From Desulfovibrionales bacterium (lineage in GTDB: Bacteria; Desulfobacterota; Desulfovibrionia; Desulfovibrionales; Desulfomicrobiaceae): a DNA stretch of 20,475 bases. The stretch lies in NCBI GenBank assembly GCA_012727515.1, contig JAAYGZ010000097.1:1-20475 (forward strand). The letters run 5' to 3'. Made by a program: the position numbers and the translations under genes. Shown one piece after another: positions 8,708 to 14,247 of this stretch; position 1 is the first letter of the stretch, and each line of letters starts with the position of its first letter. Below the pieces are notes generated by a model, which had not been told where the DNA came from, made no database searches, and worked only from the letters and a program-made list of their open reading frames with translations.

Positions 8708-9298
8708 CTATCTCCAACACAAGGACGCAACCAGATCAGTTCTGGTTACAATGCCAAGCAGATATCCGTCAGCATCACAAATGGGCAGGCGATTGATGAC
8801 GCGCTCCGTGAATATGGCGGAAATATCGGCCAGGGTGGTTTCCGGCAACGCGGTTACAGGCGGAGCAGTCATGATATCATCAATGAGCAGGGTGCGCAGG
8901 TCAGTGCTGATACAGCCCTGAGTGTCCAGGCTGGCTGCAATCACGGCCATAAATGACGCAGTGCCTGCCAGCCCCATGTGACGCAGAAAATCTTTTTCCG
9001 ACACAACTCCACATATCTTGCTTTGCGCCGTGACCACTGGAGCGCCGCTGATGCCGTGCCGGGCCAGGATGTGCGCAGCTTCAAGTGCTGACATGCCCAG
9101 TTGTAATGAGTGAACAGGGCTGCTCATAATATCCCTGGCCTGCCCCATGGAGCGCACTCTGGTTAAAGCCATTTCATAGGCCAGGGCATATATTTCCCGA
9201 AATGTGCCTGGGGTGATATCCACATAGCCCTGCATGGAGCGCATGGCCTCCAGCACATCGTCCTCGGTTAAATCAAGCAAGCCACACTGGTCCTTCAT
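8708..9298 (-). CDS. Tandem CBS-domain protein, partner of the HPP protein
   Basis: The 196-residue soluble protein has an N-terminal helical segment (LTEDDVLEAM to about residue 50) followed by two CBS motifs: DIMSSPVHSL...SGAPVV...GVVSEKDFL and DDIMTAPPVTAL...NRLPI...GIVTRTDLV. An insert of about 35 residues lies between them. Paired CBS domains usually bind adenine nucleotides and regulate a partner. The coupled HPP membrane protein is the obvious candidate, since fused HPP-CBS proteins exist. Two starts are possible. The ATG at 9298 has a strong GGAGGGG site five bases upstream and is preferred over the ATG at 9313, which has no clear site. This is the first gene of the operon, so the main promoter should lie in 9314-9522. 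Confidence 0.85.
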   Translation of the reverse strand: MKDQCGLLDLTEDDVLEAMRSMQGYVDITPGTFREIYALAYEMALTRVRSMGQARDIMSSPVHSLQLGMSALEAAHILARHGISGAPVVTAQSKICGVVSEKDFLRHMGLAGTASFMAVIAASLDTQGCISTDLRTLLIDDIMTAPPVTALPETTLADISAIFTERVINRLPICDADGYLLGIVTRTDLVASLCWR

Positions 9299-9339
9299 CA
9301 ACCCCTCCACCATATAAAAAACTGACTACAATGTTATTC

Positions 9340-9352
9340 TTCCTGGCAGGAA
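9340..9352. promoter_or_regulatory. 13-bp palindrome, candidate operator for the NO operon
   Basis: TTCCTG-G-CAGGAA is a perfect inverted repeat with a single central base. It lies 42 bases upstream of the preferred CBS-gene start, at the head of the long minus-strand operon. The position suits a repressor or activator site near the promoter. It does not match a regulator motif that I can name with confidence. Confidence 0.4.
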
Positions 9353-9471
9353 CACGTCTGCCTGTACGGGCCTGGCCTGGTCAGAAAAAATGACAAAAAT
9401 GCTGGAATCACCACGCCCTTTGAAAGCGAAAACCTGTCTGTATTTTTGCATTTTTTTATCCGTAGTGCAAT

Positions 9472-9489
9472 CTTGCCGGAGATGGCAAG
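9472..9489 (+). other. Hairpin in the leader region of the small CPNPEC gene
   Basis: CTTGCC and GGCAAG form a perfect 6-bp stem around the loop GGAGAT, about 21 bases before the ribosome-binding site at 9511. If transcription starts upstream of it, it would sit in the 5' leader. The loop itself is SD-like. The function is unknown. Confidence 0.4.
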
Positions 9490-9522
9490 GTACGTTACAA
9501 AATACACAACAAGGAGGAAAAT

Positions 9523-9708
9523 ATGCATACCACAAAAACCCAGGCATCCTTGAGCGGAGACACGGCCAAGAAACTGACCGGACGCAAGTGCAAAGAACTC
9601 GACAGCCAGACAGCAGCCATGCTGGAATCCCAGGAAGTCAAGGCCATAACAGGCGATGGAGAAGAATGGTGGTGCCCTAACCCTGAATGTGACGTTGTCG
9701 ATAAGTAG
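9523..9708 (+). CDS. Small 61-residue protein with CopZ-like CPNPEC tail
   Basis: The protein is preceded by a near-perfect AAGGAGG site at 9511-9517, five bases before the ATG, so translation is well supported. It has no signal peptide or membrane segment. The N-terminal half is polar. The C-terminal part (about 25-58), from LDSQTAAMLESQEVKA to EEWWCPNPECDVV, resembles the end of the zinc/[2Fe-2S] N-terminal domain of CopZ-like proteins, where the pattern is roughly T...L...(Y/F)CPNPDCDVVYF. Only three cysteines are present (C23, C51, C56), so a full metal site would need another ligand or a dimer. It is monocistronic: hairpins follow at 9715-9740 and 9746-9762, and it diverges from the NO operon. 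Alternatives are an unrelated metal-binding micro-protein or a peptide precursor. Confidence 0.75.
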   Translation: MHTTKTQASLSGDTAKKLTGRKCKELDSQTAAMLESQEVKAITGDGEEWWCPNPECDVVDK

Positions 9709-9745
9709 GTAATCAGAGAAACGCTGCGGAGTTCTCTTTCCTGCA

Positions 9746-9762
9746 ATGCACCAAGGGTGCAT
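9746..9762 (+). terminator. Hairpin after the small CPNPEC gene, possible terminator
   Basis: ATGCACC-AAG-GGTGCAT is a perfect 7-bp stem with a three-base loop. Downstream sequence (CAATGACGTATTTTAG) has a short T-run eight bases later, so it is a weak intrinsic terminator. A second stem, AGAGAA/TTCTCT, lies just upstream (about 9715-9737). Together they probably separate this gene from the tetrapyrrole operon. Confidence 0.5.
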
Positions 9763-9803
9763 CAATGACGTATTTTAGCTGAGGTAGTCTCGATTTAATC
9801 TGA

Positions 9804-9839
9804 CAGTGCTTCCTGAGGTCAATTTCATCAGTGCTTCCT
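9804..9839. repeat. 11-bp direct repeat upstream of the precorrin-2 dehydrogenase gene
   Basis: CAGTGCTTCCT occurs at 9804-9814 and again at 9829-9839, a period of 25 bases. It lies 70-105 bases before the start of the tetrapyrrole operon, in an otherwise featureless 148-base stretch (9763-9910). Two copies at this spacing could be regulator half-sites, but no regulator can be named. A TTTAAT at 9794-9799 could be a -10 box, though no good -35 precedes it. Confidence 0.4.
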
Positions 9840-9910
9840 CAGCATATTCTTCAGCACAGTCCAAAACCCAACCATATACAACCAGGCTTGGCTTTGCTAC
9901 AGCTTTGTCC

Positions 9911-10600
9911 ATGCGCTACTATCCATTATTATTACAGCTTACATTCATGCGCTGCCTGGTGGTGGGCGCTGGTGAAGTGGGCCAGCGTAAAACAGAAGGG
10001 CTGTTACCCTGTGAGCCAGAGCAGGTGCTGCTTGTTGACCCGGCCACGCCCACGCCAGACATCCAGGCCCTTCTTGCCAGTTACCCCAACTTTGGATACG
10101 CACAGCGGTCTTTTGCCATGAGCGATCTTGACGGAATGCACCTTGTTTTTGCGTGTACATCCCACCGGGATACAAACGCGCATATCAGCCAGGCCTGTGC
10201 CCGGCGTGGTATTTTATGTTCTGTGGCCGATGCCCCGGAACAAGGCAATTTTGTACTTCCGGCAAGTATAGTGCAGGGCGATCTGATTCTTTCTGTGTCC
10301 ACCAACGGCGCAAGCCCGGCCTTGTCCAGGGTTATTCGTCAGGAGCTGCAAGAGCGTTATGGTTCGGAATATGCTGAATTTACATGCTTATTGCGAAAAA
10401 TCCGCGTGGCCCTTTTAGCCCTGGGTATGCCCAGCGCAGAAAATCGCATCATTTTTCGCAACCTGGCCACCTCATCGTTACCTCAGATAATCCGTGCTCA
10501 CGACCGCGACCAGTGTCAGGCCCTGCTCAGCGCCATGCTGCCAGTGACCCTGCACCCCCGAATTGGAGAATGGTGTGATGACTGCTTCCAGACTGTTTGA
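9911..10600 (+). CDS. Precorrin-2 dehydrogenase / siroheme synthase N-terminal (Met8/CysG-N) protein
   Basis: The 229-residue NAD-dependent enzyme oxidises precorrin-2 to sirohydrochlorin and may also insert iron. This branch leads to siroheme and, in sulfate reducers, to heme by the alternative Ahb route. The ATG at 9911 gives the family N-terminus MRYYPLLLQL, followed by the Rossmann motif CLVVGAGEVGQRK and by VADAPEQGNFVLPASI and STNGASPALS. A GTG at 9806 in frame would add 35 residues not seen in the family; I reject it, although the site at 9911 has a weak Shine-Dalgarno. There is no fused uroporphyrinogen methyltransferase domain, so that step is encoded elsewhere. The 3' end overlaps the next gene by 23 bases. 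Confidence 0.9.
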   Translation: MRYYPLLLQLTFMRCLVVGAGEVGQRKTEGLLPCEPEQVLLVDPATPTPDIQALLASYPNFGYAQRSFAMSDLDGMHLVFACTSHRDTNAHISQACARRGILCSVADAPEQGNFVLPASIVQGDLILSVSTNGASPALSRVIRQELQERYGSEYAEFTCLLRKIRVALLALGMPSAENRIIFRNLATSSLPQIIRAHDRDQCQALLSAMLPVTLHPRIGEWCDDCFQTV

Positions 10601-11405
10601 ATTACTGATTGCCCTGCTCTACCTGGCAGGGTCCATTACCTATCCTCTTGGGTTGGGACTGCGCCTGGCACCTGTAAAGCGCCTGGCCACCTGGACAACG
10701 GGCATTGCCTTTGCCCTGCACAGCATTGATCTTGTTCTGCGTCTGACCGAATCCGGGGCCGATGCCCTGCAGCATGGTCAATTTTACATGAGCCTTTTAG
10801 GCTGGTTTTTTATCTTTGTTTTTCTGCTGCTCTGGTGGCGCTTGCGTCATGATTTTCTGGCCATGATCAGCTCGCCCCTGGCTCTGGTTCTTTTTTCATC
10901 ATCCCTGGCCATCCGCACCCAGGTGCTGGCCGTGCCAGAACAGTTCAGCGCCCTGTGGTTCAGCCTGCATGTGGGTACCATTTTTGTTTCCCTGGCCCTT
11001 ATTGCCATGGCCTTTGGTGCAGGTATGGCCTATATCTATCTGGAACGAAAAATAAAAACAAAAACCAAACTGCCGGGATTTTCTAAAGATCTGCCCTCCC
11101 TGGATACCTTTGACCGCGCCAATCACTGGGCCGTGAGCATTGGCTTTCCCCTGTACAGCATCAGCCTGCTGGCTGGTTTTTTATGGGCCTCCTTTACCTG
11201 GAAAAAAGTCATCAGCTGGGACCCCAAGGAGCTTATTTCTCTGGCTATCTGGCTTCTTTTTGCCGCGCTCTACCACCAACGTTTAAGTCTGGGCTGGCGT
11301 GGCCGTAAACCAGCCAAGACCGCTGTACTTCTTTTTGCTCTGTGCATGGTTTCTCTGCTCGGTGTGAATTTCTTACTGCCCACACACCACAGTTTTCGCC
11401 CATAA
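10578..11405 (+). CDS. ccsA: CcsA/HemX-type cytochrome c assembly membrane protein
   Basis: The product has 275 residues and about eight transmembrane helices. It carries the signature SWDPKELISLAIWL and the histidine in ALYHQRLSLGW, typical of the CcsA/CcmC/HemX superfamily that handles heme or regulates its synthesis. Next to hemA it may act like Bacillus HemX, which influences glutamyl-tRNA reductase level, or serve in System II cytochrome c maturation. No CcsB/ResB partner is present here, which favours the HemX-like view. The start is taken as the ATG at 10578. A GTG at 10575 and a TTG at 10563 are in frame, and GGAG at 10565-10568 could serve either the GTG or the ATG. The gene overlaps the upstream gene by 23 bases and lies 21 bases before hemA. 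Confidence 0.88.
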   Translation: MTASRLFELLIALLYLAGSITYPLGLGLRLAPVKRLATWTTGIAFALHSIDLVLRLTESGADALQHGQFYMSLLGWFFIFVFLLLWWRLRHDFLAMISSPLALVLFSSSLAIRTQVLAVPEQFSALWFSLHVGTIFVSLALIAMAFGAGMAYIYLERKIKTKTKLPGFSKDLPSLDTFDRANHWAVSIGFPLYSISLLAGFLWASFTWKKVISWDPKELISLAIWLLFAALYHQRLSLGWRGRKPAKTAVLLFALCMVSLLGVNFLLPTHHSFRP

Positions 11406-11426
11406 TTTCAGCATATCGATTTTCAC

Positions 11427-12752
11427 ATGAATCAGGAAATATATCTTATTGGACTTAATCATAAAACAGCCGGGGTAGATATTCGGGAACGTTTTGCCCT
11501 GGCTGAATATGAATCCTTGATCACTGCACTGGCACAAGAGCATGAGCCTATTACAGAACTCATGATTCTTTCTACCTGTAACCGGGTTGAGTTTCTTGCT
11601 GTTGGCCAGGCCAACGCGCAGATCAGAGATCTGATTCTGGATTCCTGGGCCAGCCACTGTGCCCAGCCTCGTGCAGATCTGGATGCCCACACCTATTGTC
11701 ATACAGGTGAGGATGCAGTGACCCATCTTTTTACTGTGGCCTCAAGCCTGGATTCCATGATTCTGGGCGAGCCGCAGATTTTGGGTCAGCTCAAAACCGC
11801 CTACCGCAAGGCCGTGGAATGTGGGTCAGCCAAAGTTATTGTCAATCGCCTGCTGCACAAATCCTTTTCCGTGGCCAAGCGCGTGCGCACAGAAACAGCC
11901 ATTGCGTCCAGTGCTGTCTCCATCAGCTATGCGGCAGTGGAATTGGCCCGCAAAATTTTTACCGACCTTTCCGAACACAGCGCCCTGCTTATTGGCGCGG
12001 GCGAAATGGCAGAACTGGCAGCCACGCATCTTTTGTCAGCCGGAGTGCGCACCATCACTGTGGTCAATCGCACCCTGGCCAAAGCCCAGGAACTGGCCAG
12101 ACAGTTTAACGGCACAGCCCATGCTTTTGAAGATCTGCCCACAGCCCTGGTTCATGCAGATATTGTCATCAGTTCCACAGGCTCGCCCACAGCCATTATC
12201 CGCGCCAAAGACATGCGTGATGTACTGCGCAAACGACGCAACCGCTCAATTTTCTTTATTGATATTGCTGTGCCCCGCGACATAGACCCAGATGTGAACA
12301 GCTTTGACAATGTCTATTTATACGACATTGATGATCTTAAAGAAGTGGTTGAAGAAAACCTGGCTGGCCGGCAAAACGAAGCTGCCAAGGCAAAGGGCAT
12401 TGTATCTGAGGAAATGGCTGCCTTTATGCGATGGCGTGATGGCCTGGCCTTGCAGCCAACCATTGTCGCGCTCTTAACTCAGGGTGAAACCCTGGCCCGC
12501 CGTGAACTGCGTAAATCCATCAAACAACTGGGTCCGGACCCTGACACCCAGATTGTAGCCATCATGGAACGCCTGGCCAAATCCCTGTGTCAGAAAATCT
12601 ACCACGAACCCATCAGCTATCTTAAACGCAGATCCCTGGAAGAAGGCTCGGCCCAACGCTTTATTCACAGCACTCAGCGTATTTTTAATCTGGATCAGGA
12701 GCATGTGCCGTCTGATGCACACCTGGACCGCAAAAACCCTGTATCGGAGTAA
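11427..12752 (+). CDS. hemA: Glutamyl-tRNA reductase
   Basis: The 441-residue enzyme reduces Glu-tRNA to glutamate-1-semialdehyde with NADPH, the first committed step of C5 tetrapyrrole synthesis. The catalytic Cys51 lies in LSTCNRVEF. The substrate motifs NHKTAGVDIRERFA and ILGEPQILGQLK are intact, as is the NADPH Rossmann motif LLIGAGEMAELAA (about residue 190). A C-terminal helical dimerisation domain follows. The ATG at 11427 gives the expected family start, but no clear Shine-Dalgarno precedes it, so translation may depend on the upstream membrane-protein gene 21 bases away. It is followed after three bases by a 111-residue gene. Confidence 0.97.
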   Translation: MNQEIYLIGLNHKTAGVDIRERFALAEYESLITALAQEHEPITELMILSTCNRVEFLAVGQANAQIRDLILDSWASHCAQPRADLDAHTYCHTGEDAVTHLFTVASSLDSMILGEPQILGQLKTAYRKAVECGSAKVIVNRLLHKSFSVAKRVRTETAIASSAVSISYAAVELARKIFTDLSEHSALLIGAGEMAELAATHLLSAGVRTITVVNRTLAKAQELARQFNGTAHAFEDLPTALVHADIVISSTGSPTAIIRAKDMRDVLRKRRNRSIFFIDIAVPRDIDPDVNSFDNVYLYDIDDLKEVVEENLAGRQNEAAKAKGIVSEEMAAFMRWRDGLALQPTIVALLTQGETLARRELRKSIKQLGPDPDTQIVAIMERLAKSLCQKIYHEPISYLKRRSLEEGSAQRFIHSTQRIFNLDQEHVPSDAHLDRKNPVSE

Positions 12753-12755
12753 TGT

Positions 12756-13091
12756 ATGCGCTCCCTTGTTTTTGATGAAATTTCTCCTGATGACATGGAC
12801 AAACTGGAGTCCTGGCTCAAGGAACAGGACTTACAAAGCAGCATTGAGCATCTTTATCATTTTAATCTGCCCCAGAGCCTGCTCACCCCCACGCAGCACG
12901 AACACGCTCCCCAGTGCGGCCCTTTTTATATGGCTGTGGAAACAGGGCGCGACTGGGTGCGCCTGGAACTTCTGGTGCGGGCCAAAGCCATCCTGCGCTG
13001 CGCCTGCATTGCCTATGCAACCCCGGAACAACGCGCCCACATGGAAAACTACCTGGATAATCTGCTGCGCGACCTGCATATTTCTGTCTAA
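12756..13091 (+). CDS. Uncharacterised 111-residue protein downstream of hemA
   Basis: The protein starts three bases after the hemA stop with CGGAG as ribosome-binding site, so it belongs to the tetrapyrrole operon. It is acidic in its first half (MRSLVFDEISPDDMDKLESW) and has no membrane segment or signal peptide. A central stretch CGPFYMAVETGRDWVRLELLVRA looks like beta-strands, and the C-terminus (TPEQRAHMENYLDNLLRDL) like an amphipathic helix. It contains three cysteines (C54, C82 and C84). I do not recognise a family. Its fixed place after hemA suggests a supporting or regulatory role in heme/siroheme synthesis, which is inference. Confidence 0.8.
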   Translation: MRSLVFDEISPDDMDKLESWLKEQDLQSSIEHLYHFNLPQSLLTPTQHEHAPQCGPFYMAVETGRDWVRLELLVRAKAILRCACIAYATPEQRAHMENYLDNLLRDLHISV

Positions 13092-13116
13092 GAAAATGCT
13101 GAGTACACCGGCACAA

Positions 13117-13215
13117 GTCATTGCGACCGCAAGGAATTGGAGCGGGAAGCAACCCAGAATCATTGACTTCTCAGTAAATTACACAGAGTTGCCTCCCTGC
13201 GCTCCTTGCAATGAC
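13117..13215. repeat. About 100-bp imperfect palindromic intergenic repeat
   Basis: The element begins with GTCATTGC (13117-13124) and ends with the exact complement GCAATGAC (13208-13215). Moving inwards, both sides share GGAGCG- and AGGCAAC-like blocks (left AGCAACCC, right complement AGGCAAC), with the left arm carrying about 10 extra bases. Such GTCATTGCGA...GCAATGAC palindromes are widespread dispersed intergenic elements in related bacterial genomes (REP/MITE-like). It fills most of the gap between the hemA operon and tilS, and may fold into a long hairpin that separates the two units. Only one copy was seen in this window. Confidence 0.65.
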
Positions 13216-13245
13216 AAAATGATTCAGGGGCTCTCTGGCTAAGCC

Positions 13246-14247
13246 ATGCGCCTGCAGGATATGCCCCGTGCCTGGGCCAGGCGCTGCCTGGGTATTGCCC
13301 GTTTCTGCCGCACCACCCTGGATGTTGACCTGACTGGCATAACCCTGGTGCTGGCCTATTCCACGGGCCTGGATTCCACTGCCCTGCTCTACCTGGCACA
13401 TGCCCTGGCCCCGCACCTGAATCTTACACTTATCCCTGCCCATCTTCATCATGGTTTGCGCCCGGAATCTGACCACGAAGCAGAACATGCCGTGCGCATC
13501 TGCGCCAGTTTGGAACTGCCCTGTATATGCACACGCAGCCATGTTCCTGCTCTGGCCAAAGCCAGGGGCCTGGGCCTTGAAGAAACCTCCAGAGCTGAGC
13601 GCTACGCCTTTTTAGAGCGTGTGCGCCAGGAACATGGGGCAGATTGGATTATGACTGCCCATCACGGGGATGATTTGCTGGAAGACATTCTTTTGCGTCT
13701 GGTGCGCGGCACTGGCTGGCCTGGTCTTGGCGGCATGGTGGGCGTGGATCATGAGCGCCGCATTCTGCGCCCACTGCTTGATTGGGATAAAAAAGATGTG
13801 CAGGCTTTTGCCCTGGACTGTGGCCTGTCCTGGTGTGAAGATGCCAGCAATGCCAGCCTGGCTTACACACGCAACAGAATTCGCACCCAGCTTGTTCCGC
13901 TGTTACGCGCTGAAAATCCATCCATAGGCACGGCCATGCGCCAACTCTGGCTCCAGGCCCGAACAGATGAAGACTATTGGCGACAATTTCCCGCCCCGGT
14001 TCACACAACACAGCAGGGCCTTATGCTGCCAGCGCACGAATTGCACAGCACTCATTCAGCCCAGCGCCTGCGTTGGTATAAGGAAGTACTTGATGGCATG
14101 GGCCAGGGCCAGGCGCTTTTTGTGCAGCTCATGGCCCTGGACACTGCGTGGGATAACCAAACCCTGGGGCGCTGCTTTCAGTTTCCAGGGGATAAAGCAG
14201 CCACTGTTACTGCCCAAGGTATTGTTTTTCAGCACTGGGTGCGATGA
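13246..14247 (+). CDS. tilS: tRNA(Ile)-lysidine synthetase
   Basis: The 333-residue N-type ATP pyrophosphatase modifies the wobble cytidine of tRNA-Ile(CAU) to lysidine, so that it reads AUA and is charged with Ile. Supporting motifs are the PP-loop (LAYSTGLDSTALL, 36-48), HLHHGLRPESDHEAE, LGLEETSRAERYAFLE, TAHHGDDLLEDILLRLVRGT and CEDASNASLAYTRNRIR. The PP-loop reads S39-T-G-L-D-S instead of the usual SGGxDS. The protein is shorter than the E. coli enzyme (about 430) and like the small version that lacks the large C-terminal domain. The start at 13246 is chosen because it is the first ATG in frame; no clear ribosome-binding site precedes it, so it is uncertain. The 3' end overlaps the convergent mutY by 19 bases. 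Confidence 0.9.
   Translation: MRLQDMPRAWARRCLGIARFCRTTLDVDLTGITLVLAYSTGLDSTALLYLAHALAPHLNLTLIPAHLHHGLRPESDHEAEHAVRICASLELPCICTRSHVPALAKARGLGLEETSRAERYAFLERVRQEHGADWIMTAHHGDDLLEDILLRLVRGTGWPGLGGMVGVDHERRILRPLLDWDKKDVQAFALDCGLSWCEDASNASLAYTRNRIRTQLVPLLRAENPSIGTAMRQLWLQARTDEDYWRQFPAPVHTTQQGLMLPAHELHSTHSAQRLRWYKEVLDGMGQGQALFVQLMALDTAWDNQTLGRCFQFPGDKAATVTAQGIVFQHWVR

Larger units (their letters stand above)
9314..9522. promoter_or_regulatory. Divergent intergenic region between the NO operon and the small CPNPEC protein
   Basis: These 209 bases separate the two diverging transcription units and should contain both promoters. Recognisable structures are the 13-bp palindrome at 9340-9352, the hairpin at 9472-9489 and several AT-rich tracts. 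On the plus strand TTGCCG (9474-9479) and TACAAA (9497-9502) are spaced 17 bases apart, each matching the sigma-70 consensus at 4 of 6 positions. That would leave a very short leader, so it is only a weak candidate. No convincing sigma-54 site or HcpR-like TTGTGA-N6-TCACAA site was found by eye. Confidence 0.4.

Noticed and set aside
9523..9708. RiPP (modified peptide) precursor
   Set aside because: The strong ribosome-binding site and C-terminal cysteines are suggestive, but no modification or export genes lie nearby and the tail better resembles a CopZ-type metal motif.
9806..9910. 35-residue N-terminal extension of the precorrin-2 dehydrogenase from a GTG start
   Set aside because: The family starts at MRYYPL, and the extension lies in the repeat-containing upstream region with no ribosome-binding site.
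9709..9910. Cobalamin or other riboswitch ahead of the tetrapyrrole operon
   Set aside because: No B12-box or other conserved riboswitch core was found; only short hairpins and a direct repeat are present.
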